Assembly (NCBI RefSeq): GCF_037975245.1
Contig: NC_092577.1
Location: 8,467,013 to 8,531,012 of the forward strand
DNA from: Apostichopus japonicus
Lineage: Eukaryota > Echinodermata > Holothuroidea > Aspidochirotida > Stichopodidae
Reading direction: 5' to 3'
DNA length: 64,000 nucleotides
Shown: positions 1 through 13,440 of the stretch, in pieces
How positions within the stretch are numbered: the first letter of the stretch is position 1
Layout: each line of letters starts with the position of its first letter
The notes under the pieces: generated by a model
Told to the model about the DNA's origin: nothing
The model's input: the letters and a program-made list of their open reading frames with translations, nothing else
The model's database searches: none
Translations under genes and position numbers: made by a program

Positions 1-1688
1 CAATATATTAATGTTATGTAATGATCATGATATTACGTAATATACACGTCATCGTAAACCACACCACATATTATGTTTACAGTGGGCTTCAAAATATATC
101 GATTACAGAATGAACATTGAAACATAATTAAAGGCAATAGCAATATTAAAAAAGCGCAGAGCATCCCCAACCCGGCAAAAACGAATAAAAACAATTAAAA
201 CTAAAACTGGTAGCTGTAAGTGAATGTAAATAATGCATAAACTGTCATTACTTGTAACAACAAACTGTTACAGGAAATATTTAAGCTAAATAAAAAAAGA
301 AACCTAAGTAAATGACGTCATGTTAACTGGAAATGTCGTGAAGTTCGATATACACCAAAACGTCCTTCATTTTGTTTTCTCCAGGAAAACAAATTCGATA
401 TAACATGTCAATTACAGTGTAACTTGCAATTGTTGCTCTATGATAGATATCATAGTGTCTTCAACACATTCAATGAAGTTTCATTCAGATTACTCTATGA
501 AAAAAAGCGCAAACAGTAAACAAATAAAAAATATTTTTTAATGGTTTCGAAGTTAATAAAAAAAATACGTATAAGTGTCATTGTATATAATCGTCGAAAG
601 TCAGAAGTAAGCATTGAAGGTTAAATCATTGACTGAAAAGTTTCATTGGAAGATTATACAACCAGCTTCACAATTGGTTACTCTCTGTCAAAGATATACA
701 ATTGATATCACATTGATCTCAAGACGCATCAATCCCCACCCCTCCTACCTCCCACCCAAAGGTTCGCGAATTTTCAATTGATTATTCTGATCCGTCTTGG
801 ACGCTGAACACGGTAGATAAAAATATGAAAATAAGTTTCCTAACTTTAAGTTAGTAAGGCCGGACCCATCGATGGGGCTATTTAAATAAAAAGTTCCCTT
901 TGACAAGAATGACTTTATTAGCTGGGATGAGGCCTTGGCTCTGGTAAGGGGTAAGAGGCCTTCTAGATTAGGAATTCGGTGGACAGAGTGCTTGCGTCCG
1001 CAAGGTACAGTACAGTCACCGGGTGGACTACAGTTAGGTGGATTCTCCCGGGGAGGATGATCCCAGGTATTGGGCGGAGGTTTTGTTTCTTGATTTTTTT
1101 TCTGCTTCCAAACGTTGAAGGTAACTGTCTGTACTTATGCCTACCGTATTACATTTTATCCACTTTCATATATTTACGGTGTCCCCCACTTTTTTCCTAC
1201 CTGCAGGGCTGCATTCCGTCCATCTCGAACAGGATTACATCCCCTAACTATATTATATCTAGTATTTTCACATGAAATCAGAACATATAAGAAAAGTAAA
1301 GCATCTCGAGATAGCCTAACAAGACTGAAAAAAAGCAAAATATGAACCGATAATAGATGTTGAATAAGTAAATATATTAGAATGAATAATTAATAACACT
1401 AATACATAATCAAGATTAAATATATTAGAATGAATGAATAATAATACTAATACATAATCAAACTTTAAAACAAACTTGTCACGTACTAATGATACAACCC
1501 CAAATTTGTGTACTTTGAGTGAACTTGTAATTTCCAGAATCTTGGGTCAACTCGGCATTTCTATTATCTGGTGGTAGCGCAAAGAGTGGTTTAGTGATTG
1601 GCTTTACATTCATGATAAATAAACATTAAAGAACTGAGACAAGAATAAAACTCATTGCATCTGATTTAAGAACTTTCTTGGTGTTAGA
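1..1688. other. AT-rich non-coding DNA, no feature recognised
   Basis: Short overlapping ORFs around 979-1345 have no recognisable motif and no splice context. No repeat structure was seen apart from a local near-duplication of ATTAGAATGAAT / ACTAATACATAATCAA around 1377-1460. Confidence 0.6.
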
Positions 1689-2016
1689 ATGGTATTACCA
1701 TTACGTAACATCAGTATGGTATTACCATTACGTAACATCAGTATGGTGTTACCATTACGTAACATGAGTATGGGGGTTTACAATTACGTAACATCAGTAT
1801 GGTATTACCATTACGTAACATCAGTATGGCATTACCATTACGTAACATGAGTATGGGGGTTTACAATTACGTAACATCAGTATGGTATTACCATTACGTA
1901 ACATCAGTATGGTATTACCATTACGTAACATCAGTATGGTATTACCATTACGTAACATCAGTATGGTATTACCATCACGTAACATCAATATGGGATGATC
2001 ATTACGTAACATCAGT
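1689..2016. repeat. 27-bp minisatellite, about 12 copies
   Basis: Tandem units of 27 bp with consensus ATGGTATTACCATTACGTAA plus CATCAGT. Two units (near 1770 and 1854) are a 28-bp variant with a GGGGG run and TTTACAATTACG. The unit contains the palindromes TTACGTAA and a near-palindrome GGTATTACC. Because 27 is a multiple of three, both strands give open frames of about 80 codons; these are artefacts. Confidence 0.95.
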
Positions 2017-2709
2017 TGAACTCTTACTGCGTAGTATATTCTGAGTAAATGCAGCAAATATATCATAAATTACATTACAATGTTACATCTGATAGTCCGT
2101 TTAGTGCAGCATGCGAGTACAATTACACATTCACTACTTTAATAATCAGTAGTTAATCCGTTTATTGTAATAAGGAATTATCCATTCATTATATTATGTA
2201 TCAGTAGTTGATCCGTATAATATAACAAGGAATTACACATTCGATATATTATTAAGCTTTAGTTAATCATTGCAAATAAATAACTTGATCATAACCCACA
2301 TTCACTATGATATTACGCAATGACATTTAATCTGTACGATGAAGAACGATTACACATTCTCTATGTCTATATAACAGCAGTATATCCGTTCCATATGTCA
2401 CGTGATTGAACAAACGCTATATGAAGAAGTAGCACTTAATGTGCTATATACGTCACGTGTCTGCAAATAATAATGAGTTCAGCAGAAATGGAAGGCAAGG
2501 TCCTAAAGATTTATTTTAATGTTATTTGAAACTAAAATACGAGCATTGCTAATAATTAATATCTACTGGTTAAATATGATCAATACTTCGCAAGGAAAAC
2601 ACGGTGAACTATTGATAACTGGTGAGTTGTACACAAAGATTGCGGGACGCTTGTTGTTCTCTTCTGGAAATGTTCTTCAACGTAAAGCTATAAATGGTGC
2701 AGACACGCA
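2017..2709. other. AT-rich spacer, nothing convincing
   Basis: Contains short imperfect direct repeats of the type AATCAGTAGTTAATCCGT (about 2140-2220). A 69-codon ORF at 2519-2728 may hold a frame-shifted upstream part of the adjacent LINE remnant. Confidence 0.4.
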
Positions 2710-2946
2710 TTGCGATGTGAAGGTGTAAGTTCTGGTGTACTGTATGATTTACCTTACAGCTGCGAACGCAAACCAGGCCGTCTACATATACGTTGGATTG
2801 ACAACTTAACCAAATGGTCCGGTCGTTCTGCAAACCAGCTGATTGAATATGGCAGACGTCGGATAAATATTATTCGGTGCTGTGAACCTCATAAAGTGAA
2901 TAATCTTCGAAGAGGTCGACGGCCCAATTTGGCTAATAACTATTGA
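2710..2946 (+). pseudogene. decayed LINE (non-LTR retrotransposon) ORF2 C-terminal remnant
   Basis: The translated segment contains GRLHIRWIDNLTKWSGRS (residues 23-40 of the frame from 2710), followed by a basic stretch YGRRRINIIR. This matches the pattern R-x-x-x-R-W-x-D-[ND]-[ILV]-x-x-W-[ST]-G found near the C-terminus of many LINE reverse-transcriptase polyproteins, where it is followed by a DR-x-x-W type segment; here that segment is degraded. A neighbouring frame ending at 2728 (LFSSGNVLQRKAI) may be the preceding part with a frameshift. No reverse-transcriptase core is present, so this is a truncated dead copy. Recognition is by motif memory, not by alignment. Confidence 0.5.
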
Positions 2947-3016
2947 ATGGTTGACTAAATAAAACAGTCTGCTATGGCATCTACAGAGACATTACTGAGA
3001 AGAATGTCAGTCTATC

Positions 3017-3108
3017 TGCTCTCTCTCTCTCTCCACCAACATCAACCCCCATATTTCTCCGTTTCTCTGTCGAAGTATTCCTCTCTCCACCTCTCTCTCT
3101 CTCTCTCT
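3017..3108. repeat. interrupted CT microsatellite
   Basis: CTCTCTCTCTCT runs at about 3019-3033 and 3092-3108 with pyrimidine-rich sequence between them. Confidence 0.8.
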
Positions 3109-3251
3109 GGAAGAGTACACGTTAGACAGTCTGCTGTTCCTCGTGGAGATAATTCTAGTTCAAATATGTAACCTAGAAAGAAACAAATTATTACTGTTTA
3201 AAAGTGTTGTCACCTCGACAAACTGATACATTTCATGCAGGGACGACACAG

Positions 3252-3705
3252 AACAATAGTCATCACCTGCAATACATACTAACGGAGATCCATGCTACAC
3301 ATAATAACAGGCATCACCTGCTACACAAACTGAAAGAGATTCCTGTTACACATATTAACAGGCATCAACTGCTACACAAACTGACAGAGATCCATGTTAC
3401 ACATATTAACAGGCAATACCTACAACACATACTGACAGGGATCTCTGCTACAAATAATACAAGGCATCAGCTGCTTCATAACCGCTGCTTCATACACACA
3501 TAATAACAGGTATCATCTGCTATACATACTGGCATACATAATAACAGGCATCACCTGCTACACAAACTGACAGAGATTTCTGCTACACATATTAACAGGC
3601 ATCAACTGCTACACATACTGACAGTGATCCCTGCTACGAATAATACAAGGCATCAACTGCTACATAAACCTGACAGAGATCCCTGCTACACATAATATTA
3701 TAGAG
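3252..3705. repeat. degenerate 51-bp minisatellite, about 9 copies
   Basis: Units of about 51 bp with the landmarks AACAGGCATCACCTGCTAC, ACAAACTGACAGAGAT and CCTGCTACACATA. Copies are diverged, with one rearranged stretch around 3475-3535. The 51-bp period gives a 17-residue repeat in the ORF at 3204-3503 (LLHKLTEIHVTHINRH type), which I treat as an artefact. Confidence 0.9.
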
Positions 3706-6700
3706 CATTTGCTACACAGACTGATATGAATCTTGTCTTATTGAATGTTGTCTAATTATTTAAAACCAACTAACCAATTAAGGGTTGAAACAAGTTTGAT
3801 CTCGGAGAGGTATTTCTCTTTATCTTTCCATATTGCTATTCAGACCTTATCCGTGAGATGCAGATATAACTGTCTTGAGTAATATGTTTGTCAGCACTGC
3901 TTATAAGAAGATGTTTATCAGTTTACCAATGATGCGTCCTAAAGTTTCAGTCCTGTCAGAAGTATTCAGAGCTTAGTGTAAATATCTTTATGAGAAAATA
4001 CCGACCCCCCCCCCCCCTCGCCGCGAAATTCATTTTGTAACGTTTTGGCTGCAGTTAATACCGTTCAGGAAGTAGCGATACGGATGTCCAATTACTTATA
4101 TGTAAGTGTGCAGTCTGTTTGTTACAATAAAACATCATCCACAATAAACCATTTGATTATAACAGTGAGTCTCGTTCAGCTGTGATATTCTTACTAACCT
4201 CACGAGACTGCGTATTTCTTTATAGATCTCCGCTTCTGTAAAAAACAAATAGAGAAATTCACGATTATCCATCTTAACAAGATGATTTGAAAGAAAGCTT
4301 CTGATTACTTTCATTACCTTCATCAAACTTATGTCTGATCTTTTTCTTACTTACAAGAGTTCAGGAGTACCCTACCTTTGTTATATTTCAGTACATTTTT
4401 TTCATGTCAAACTTTTAAAACGATATTGTGTTTAATTTGATATTGAGACATTTGGGTATGCAATTGTTTTACACTGCTATTACAGAAAAATAGTGATGGC
4501 TATCACTTTTTATTAACAGACTTCCGCCAGAGGTTCAGGTGGCAATGCAGCTCAAGATGAATTGATCGATTTAGTGAATAAAAAACTCTTGTTTAACCAG
4601 ACGCCCTCTATTTATATAGTAGTAGCGGTAGTAACGAGAATGGATTTCTGTACTGATCTCTTTGAGACCGTTTTATTTAGTGCTATGAAATATTTAGTAT
4701 AATTAATCGTATTAATTTGTATTATTGATCACATTTTGATCTCAGCTGATACTAATGATTTAATTATAAACTCCATGTGTTTCCTCTGACTGATGGGTGT
4801 AATGACTAGTTGTTATGTAATATGTATGTTGTCTCTGCTCATCAACATTAAAGGTATCAATATGTTACAGAAGGAGAAATCAAACAGTAGCTTTAACATA
4901 TATTAATAGATTCTAGAAAACTCAGCAGAGAGTCGATATGATAGTTTTAAAACTTGACCGACTTAAACAGATTACTATATAATAATAAAAAAACACCACC
5001 CAACTTAATATGTCGGACAGCGTTCAATGTCCGATTTACTCTATGAATATTCAAGTTAACTCTATTGCACATTTTATGACAGTTATGCCAACTGATATAC
5101 ATAATAAACAGCAAATGCTCAACATATTATAATATCACATCCTTCGTATAATATGAGCATTGAGATAACATCTGAGACTCATCAATATAAGTGACTGAAT
5201 TTTTAAGTCCAGATGCAATCCAAAACTCAGTGTCAAACATAACAATGACAAATTGTTCTGGATGCCATTCAGAGGTGTTATGTTGTTTCTATCAAGTTAA
5301 AAGTAACAGTAACATTAAGGACTGCACAGGGGAGTCATCATGAATTTAGCATCAAAGGGAACATTCCAAAAATTTAGCTTATTATAAGTACAAAGAACCA
5401 AATGAGTAAAGTTGCAGACATGCGCTAACTTCTTCAATAACCTCAAGCATATTTAACGCACGGTAAAGTAATCTCAAATTAATGGGAATGTTAATTCTAA
5501 ACAGGGCCTCCTTATTGCTGATTTTGTTAGAATTTTGCAAGTCATGGTAGATACTTTTGTTGTTGTTGGAAATGAATTTAAAAAAAAGGTTATCACATCA
5601 CTGATTACTTTCGGTTACCAATCAATTATGTGACCAGAAAAGTAAAGTCATCTAGCAGGCTAGTGGCAGTGCCTATCCCAAACTAAACTTTAAATTATGC
5701 TGATATGTATGTTGTATATATCTATGGGAGAAGGACGGAGATTCCACATTGCATAAATATGCAGGTAGCGAAAATGGGGTAAAGAGATTGAATAATGAGA
5801 AGTTTGACGTACTTTTGCTTGAAACGAGATATCAATATAGTTGAAACTGTCGCACATTGTAGAACATACGAAACTGAAGCAGGTTAAGTGTCACGTGTTG
5901 CAAATTATTTTACAGATTTAGTTGTTTTAACTGCTTATTTTCGCTCTATTGTTTTAACTTTAAAATGGACATGAATCTAACATTCCCCATATGAGTTGCA
6001 GAAATAAAGGAAACGATGAAAGGTTTGTGTATTTATATCATCATATCTCTATTCTGAAAGAAATGAATGAATGTCTCGTAAAACACAAATTACTTACTTT
6101 TATTATTTTATTATTTCTTACTATATAGTTAGTTTCTCTGTGCAGTAACAGTATAGCGATTCTTTATTAATAACGATTGCAATCCGGAAGTTTAAGGGTT
6201 AAAATGACAGCTGTATATGACAATATTTTAAATGTTTTTGACGGTGAAATGTTCAATATCCAATAGTAATTTGCTTCCTTTATCCATAAAAATGAAAATA
6301 GCTACAGATCTATAGGTAATTAATCAATATTGTTCCTGCATCGCCATGGTTACACCTTACAGTTATGTCTAAGATGTCTATATACGCAATGTATCAAGAT
6401 GTATTACAACTATTAAACGATGAGTGACTTCTAAAACTCCGTCGAAGAAAGTTGGTGGACCAAAGATGTCCATGCAGAGGGATTGGCTAATTTAAATTTT
6501 CATCCAACTTTGGGTAACATAGTCTAGTTTAGACATATTTTAGACAATCTACCTAAATCTTGTAGTATTTCAAAGTCTATCCGTTTCTTTGTTTAGCATT
6601 TCTTTGTGTGCGGAAGGCAGTATCTAAACATGACATTGAGAACAGTGCTATCAGAATTACGTGATATAAATTCCCTGTTCGATACACATCAATTATAAAT

Positions 6701-9700
6701 CTTTCCTGCCTGATGAGAATCAAAGTATAATACTCTTTGGTCTTATTTCTTTTTTCCACATTAATTGACACCTCCTGCCCGTTAGTAATTAACAGGAACA
6801 TTAATCTATGTCTCTCTTACCTCTTCTACTAGTACATCGCCCCGAATGTCACACTCCTGAAAGGAAGAGAAAGTTTATTATCATGAGACTTTGGAATTGT
6901 ATTCAGGATAATATGATAAGGCAAAGCAAAAAATGTATAAGTTGGAATGATGTATGTTTACAAATATCGCAGTAAACTATTCCTGGCAGGTAAACGCACT
7001 TCTGTATTGAGCACACTTAAGTCAATATACGAGACAGAATCGTCACTGTAAGATGCACGGACTTAATAACATGAATAAACACATCAACTTTATAGGGAAG
7101 ACAACTTTAGTTTTAAACCCGTTATCAAACACTGAGTACGCCATTAAATGATGAGTGACGTCATAATGATGAACTTCTTACTGAGATGATCAGATGGATA
7201 CCATGGGCGAGAGGATGACGAGAAGGAAAAGAGGGCAGTATTCAAATGTAGAACTATTTATGCGATCCTCGTGGTTGAATCGATGAAATGTACAAACAAT
7301 GTATATATCTTGAATATCCCATGAAGCAGTATTTTGGTTACTATCCCTAACCCCCGCCCCCCCCCCCTCTCACCCCCACTCCATCTTATATGATATGTTG
7401 CTATCGTATACCGTAGGCAATACTATAATGATATCCATGAAAGTTTGGGAGATGCAGTTGGAAGATAAAACTCGAAGAGCAGTAACAAGGAAAGATAACG
7501 ATAGTTCAAATAGATAAGAGAGCCCTGTAGATCTCTCATTGTTGACACATTTCATGAATATCGTGGAATTGTAATAACCCTTCAATAGTTTATTTCTTCA
7601 ATATTTGCCATGTCACTTGCGTGTTTGATATTTGAAGTTTATATATAATTATTTAATGAATAAATATTTCCGTCCTTGCTTTGATCCTTTAGTCATAGTA
7701 TAGTGTAAACACAGCACACATTGTAATTATTTTCTTCAATAAAACATACATACACGTTATACACTACGTAAACTATTATAGCCATAGCATATACATATAT
7801 CAACAGGAAAACGCATTGTAAAGTGGTTAACGTATGTTATTTCATATAAGGCTATTCAAACTTTGCCTCACTGTATGTTCCATCTTAGGCAATTTAGACC
7901 AGGAAGGGCTGACGATTTGTTTATTTGGAAATAAGCAGTTTGTTATAGTAACCAATACGCTCTGTATATTTCGCACACCAGTGAGCTCTGTATTGAATTA
8001 TCTCTATATACTGACTGGACTCGGGACTTGGTTTGGGTTGCTCATATACTCTATAGAACTCTGTTCGGACTCGAGAGTACCATACTTTGACCAAGTAGTC
8101 TCGGACTCGGCTCGAAATCAGGAAAAATTGACTCAACTACATCAGAGTGTTTCTTATGCTATAAGATACATGTACACATATTTTATAGTTCTAATGCAAA
8201 TAATACTAATAACAATAGGAACCATGTGAGGATACATGGCCAGGATGTTGCATTATAGTATCGTCAGCGCTTACATATAATTATGAAGATACAATATCTA
8301 ATTTACCGGGTGGTTTTTTTTTTTAAATCAACCACACAAGTTACTTTCAACACCCCTACACCTTTCTGGCCCAGGCTCCTTAAGAACCTATTTTTATACA
8401 CAGTAGTTATTCAAAAGACGAAAGAAATAATGCAAATATTTTAAACCATTATTAGTTCAGATTCACCGTTGCCATTTTTTTGTATCAAAAAGACGTTTCT
8501 TGAAAGTTAAATATAAACCTTCAATTTAATCTTTTAGTTAAACTTTTAAGTAGTCACCTCTCCTTTAATTTTGCTAGTATGTTAAATACATCAAATTGAT
8601 GAAATCTACCTCAAAAGCAAACTTGATTAAAACCAGATCTGCCCTTTTATATATAATCTTACTGGGACCAAACATTTATGTCAGTCCCGTAGATATACAT
8701 TAATCTAAATAAATAATAAAATAAAATCAATAGGGATCCCTTAAATCCCATTACAACTGAAACTATAAGAACCGGGTAACATTTACTAACTGTTGTATTG
8801 CTCCGTGCAGTGACGTCAGACCTAAAGATTCTAAAGATGAAAAGTATGCATCGATATTTTTTACTGAGACGATGTGGAAGAGAAACACTGGAGCACGATC
8901 GATTCATTTTGCTTTTTATGTTTTCATCTGTCTGAATATTCTCTATTTTAAAATTGAGAATGTTCATTGATTCACAAGGCAATAACTTCTATAAGGAGGA
9001 CACATGGGGGTGGGGGGGGGGGCTTCACACAGAGAAAGAAGGACAACAATAATTAGGAAGTAGGACGAAAGTGCTGGAGTACGAGCGTGTAAGGGAAACT
9101 TCATTTATTGTTGTTTAATGCCCCCTCCCCTATTTTATTTGTAGCATACCTCGTCACAAGGGTTTCTGACGTTTACGTTGTATTGTACGATATACATTCT
9201 GGACAGATACCTCATCGTCATTGAACAAATGAACATTTATCTTTATATATAATTATCGTTACTTCAGTATGGGGACCTATCACCTCCCCTCCCCCCCCCC
9301 CAAGGAGAATCTCTAAGGAAGTTTTTGATATAATAATTAAAAGTAATGAATCAAACCAGAGAAAGTATGCTATTACGATAATTAAGCAATGCATATATGT
9401 GTTATGACCAATTGTCGTTAAGTTGGTTTAAGTTTACTGAATTAGAATAATGTCTAATGTGCGACGTGTGATATAACATGAATTAACACTTCATTAATGG
9501 GCACACATTTATCTAAACATTTATGTTTGTATTTGGTTTCGTTTAATGTTAAATGAATAATATAATACAACAACGGATATGGCTGCTTTAGGAACACATA
9601 AATATGGTTCCATGTTAGATAAAAGGGTGCTGAAAGAGAGGAGTAGGGACAGTTTATAGTAAAATATGAAAAGAAGTTTTCTAGCCGCAACAGAAAGTTG

Positions 9701-10629
9701 AACAAAATAGAAAGCTTAGGATGATGAAATGGTGATGAAACTTCGTAATAACGTCACAGGGGTTATAACGTTAACTGTGAGCCTGACAGGAAGTAAATAA
9801 CATGTAACATTGCGCCCATATCATGTCAATTTTTATATCTTAAAGTTAGAAAATCACCAAGACTAGTTTGAAGTCTATACAGCTTTTCATACTGTAAAAT
9901 TTCATTCATGTAACCAAACATGTCCTAGTCCATAGCGACTTCAATAGAATACCTATAAAAAATATAATATAATATATGACTATGTCTTTTCTGTTATACC
10001 AGACAGTCGTATCTGTATAAGCTTAGTCTGTATTTAAGACAAATCCCTCGTCAAAGGTGATGTTTCAGTTATATCATTACGTATACTATTGTGGTCGCGA
10101 GGGATAATTATTTCATCGATGACAGTGTATCTAAAGATAAAATGAGATTAAAAATTCTCAAAATTATAATCTGCAACATTTACAGCTCTTCCGTTAACTA
10201 ATTATTCCTTTAAGCGTTTTGATTGGACAATTCCTATTGTATTGAGAAGACATTATCTATTCATATGGAGCACCCACTATCCTGCACCTAATGGTATTTT
10301 AGTTAAAAGCCAATAGAAAGGTACACTATCTTAATATCTTGCCGAAAATGGAATAAAGCCATTCAGAAATAATGTTCTTTGCTTTGCTGTAAAGTTTATT
10401 CAACAGAGTGACTTGAACCCTATTCTTCATTTTTAGTAACATCGGTTTTCAAGTATCTATTAAACTTTTAATTTTCTTTGTTTTACGGTCATATTGATGT
10501 ACATAGTTTTGTATTTCGTAGTCTTTGATTTTCGTGTTTGAGTATTTTATATTTACGGTAATGAAATGAAAAATATATCTGGCGTTTGTTATATATTCGA
10601 GTTGAATATTTCTTACGGAAGCTCTTAGT
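3706..10629. other. about 6.9 kb AT-rich non-coding DNA
   Basis: No gene recognised. Notable items are C or G homopolymers (4005-4017, 7357-7367, 9012-9022, 9291-9301). A 131-codon ORF at 7834-8229 is hydrophobic and compositionally like its surroundings, with ACTCGG-type short repeats near 8020-8110. The stretch 8665-8750 resembles 14647-14735 (GGGACC...ATGTCAGTC.CGTA... then ATCCC), suggesting an old dispersed repeat. Confidence 0.5.
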
Positions 10630-10637
10630 AGTACATG
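10630..10637. repeat. left target-site duplication AGTACATG
   Basis: Identical to 11744-11751 on the other side of the element. Confidence 0.85.
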
Positions 10638-11743
10638 CAAAGGCGGCGAAACCGGGGGCACAGGGGGCACGTGCCCCCACTTTTCCTCAGGTTAAAAATG
10701 TGCCCTTTTTCTACATAAAAAATTGTACTCTTGATTATCTTATTAGGTCAGCGATATTTCAGTAAGAGATCTAGTCCTAATTTAGAAGTATTAATGAATT
10801 TCCGTGGGTCAAACTCAAATGTTTACTACCACAAGGCTTCTAACATTCTGGTGAGTGCCATTATGCATATTCAATTTGTCAAAAAAATTCTAATACATTT
10901 CCAAAAATGCATTGCTATATTACAATGTGACTTTGTAATAAGCAGAAGCCATTTATAGCCTACTATGAATAATGAGTATAGTTTTAATATCCCATAACCT
11001 ACCCCATCCTTTCGTATTTTGACATATTTCATTTGCTTCATGCATGTATATCGATTGCGTGTGCAGGGACTTGGATTTTATAATGATTTCACCTCATTTT
11101 GTCTCGAAAGAAAACTTGTTCCTTGTTTCCCAATTTGCATATGGGATATTGCAGTGCTGGTATGCCTTTTTTCATTGAGGTGGGGGTGGGGCAGTGGCGG
11201 AGCGTCCATACAGTTAGAGGGGCGGATGCCCCCCCCCCCCCGACGGACTCAAATGGACTGCTGGCGCTCTTTTCAGCTTTTTACCACTTTTTACTTATTC
11301 GCCATTATTGACTTTTTTATTGCGCTCTCAAATACCTATTGACATTTGTCACATTTTGTTGGTATAAATTTCTGACAAAAAAGCGATGACACCTATAGTT
11401 ATTCTTCGTTTATCTGGAAATTAGCAAGGCCCGGAATGGGTCATTTTCGGCGATCTAGGGAGAATCTTTACTTAAAAATTTCTGTACGCTCCTCGCCAAC
11501 CTGTGGTGGCGCTCCGCTTAGATAGTGTCGAAAGATCCCCTGCAGACCATTCCCGCCCCCTGCCCAATACCCCTAGCTCCGCCACTGGGGGCGTTGATGG
11601 AGTGATGTGCATACGCAAATAAGATAATACAATAAGAGCTATAAAGGGTACTAAATATCATGCTGCATCAGTCCAATCGAATTTCTGCAAAGTGCCCTTC
11701 GACGTCGGTGCCCCCCAGATTAAAAGTGCTTCCGCCGCCCTTG
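10638..11743. mobile_element. hAT-type non-autonomous element with 8-bp target duplication, interrupted by a second element
   Basis: Left terminus CAAAGGCGGCGAAACC; the right terminus read in reverse is CAAGGGCGGCGGAAGC (13 of 16 match). Flanks are identical 8-mers AGTACATG at 10630-10637 and 11744-11751. Both ends carry sub-terminal GTGCCCCC or GGGGGCAC. Length 1106 bp, of which 396 bp is a nested element at 11192-11587. No transposase ORF. hAT superfamily is assigned from CA-starting termini and the 8-bp duplication. Confidence 0.85.
11192..11587 (-). mobile_element. CAGTGGCGGAGC-family hAT MITE, copy A (nested)
   Basis: 396 bp with 12-bp perfect terminal inverted repeats CAGTGGCGGAGC / GCTCCGCCACTG. 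It is inverted relative to copies at 27615 and 59366. Shared landmarks: a 13-nt C run (11229-11241), TGAGTCCGTC-type sequence, ACATTTGTCA, and the core block at about 11490-11535. Flanks GGGTGGGG / GGGGCGTT do not form a target duplication, so one flank has changed or the copy is recombinant. Confidence 0.85.
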
Positions 11744-11751
11744 AGTACATG
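11744..11751. repeat. right target-site duplication AGTACATG
   Basis: Identical to 10630-10637. Confidence 0.85.
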
Positions 11752-12969
11752 TTATTTTTACAACGGTATAGCAATATTATAGTAGGAACTATGAATCTGA
11801 CCGCTTTTAATTAGCCTCAGCAGGCGCTGAGGATAGAAACAACTTCAGCCCCAATTCTTACATGTATACGAACGTGAAGCTAGTATGTACATATGTTATA
11901 AAATATACGTCATAGGTCTGATTATGTTCCGATGCTGGTTTAAAAGCAACCAGATTTCACATGAGTTCAAGCATCTATCACAGTTATAATAATTCATCAA
12001 CTAATTAAACCTGTTAAGTGCTATTTGGTGGCGATTAAGTTGATACTGTAAACGAAACCAGCTATGTTAATGCTACATTCGTTAAGTTAGTCTTGTCATC
12101 CAACCATTGCTGTGAACGGATCATCCAGCTTCTTCAAAGGAGAGTCTACTGCAAATCAAAGATGCTTGTAAGAAAGTGCAGAAAGCAAAATACGGCAAAG
12201 GCTTAGAATCTATATACCCGTGACACAGTATCTTGAAAACATTCAGATTGATGTGGGTGATCTTTTGAACAATGTGTACATATACAGCGTCACAGTTACG
12301 TGTCCAACTCTTTGGTTACCTTAGTATCTAGACAGCAGAACGAAGCAGTAGTATAATTGCCTCACATTCTAACTGGTATTATGGTCGTGTTGTGTAAATG
12401 TGCGTGAGAAGTGATTTAATCACAGCTCAACCGAAACATCGGTAATGTTTTACTCCACAGAGCAAATCTAGTCCCACTACAAATATATATTTGCAAGATC
12501 TTTATCTACAGTTTATTCCAAATCACGAATATAATATTTTCAAAATTTACAAAAGAGTCTTCAATTTTCTTTCATTTTATCAATAAACGTTTCACCTCTT
12601 CCTTCATTTAGATTAATCGCCAAAATGTCCATCATGTGTACTTTCGATAACGGTTAGTCTGATGTTTACAAGCAATTGCGTTTATATGCACTCTAAACAC
12701 AAATGATAGGCAATGAAAACCAGTTTCTGATATGATTTTAAAACCATACAAAGAACAAAGTTACATCGCGCTGCTTTGCATCGGTCACCATCCGGACATT
12801 ACTAGTTCATCCTCATTTCTTACCTAGAAACTACAGGTATTAAATGTCTTATATACATTAGTGTTTAGGTTGAACCGTCGCAGTAACATTTATCTTGATA
12901 CATTTGAGTTAATAATTGAGTAAAATTGAACTTAGAAAAAAGAGTAGCAAAAGTGGACTTTAACAATTT
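11752..12969. other. non-coding spacer
   Basis: AT-rich, no ORF or repeat of note. Confidence 0.5.
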
Positions 12970-13440
12970 CTGTACTTTGTGTTGTTTTTGCTACAGTCTG
13001 CTGGTATGTAAACTTGACCGTTAAAGGAATGAGAAGGACTTGGAAACATAATGTTACTTCAGTCTACTAGGGAAGAGTAAGTTTTGTAACAACAAATATC
13101 TATGGCACTAAATATTTGGGACACCAAATTATTTAAATCTGGTTAAACAACAAATAGTTCTCTGATTAGGAGCAGTCACGTGATTGTGACAACTTATCTA
13201 GATATCTTAGTTAGTTGCAGGGTATCCAATAATTCTGCGAATATTTAATGGTTTGGTCAAAGTTACAACCTATGACGTGATAGGCAGCTTTAGTTAATGG
13301 AAGACCAACTTCTCCTTACACCAAAGAAAACGAAAATAGTACTATTACCAGTGAAAACCAGGGAGCCTGCTACAAAAACAAATATGCAAGGGCAGCTACA
13401 GTAAGCTACAGGGTCGGCTAAACGGACTGTTCTTACGACT
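12970..13440. repeat. old duplication, copy 1
   Basis: Similar throughout to 14795-15545 with many substitutions and indels. Aligned landmarks include GTTGTTTTTGCTACAGTCTG versus GTTGTTTCTTCTACAATCTG, TTGGGACACCAAATTATTTAA versus TGTGGGACACAATATTGTCT, and TTAGTTGCAGGGTAT versus TGAGTTGCAGGGCTAT. No coding signal. Confidence 0.75.

Noticed and set aside
7834-8229. 131-codon plus-strand ORF as a gene
   Set aside because: Hydrophobic AT-driven composition, no motif, no splice borders, and an overlapping antisense ORF of similar quality.
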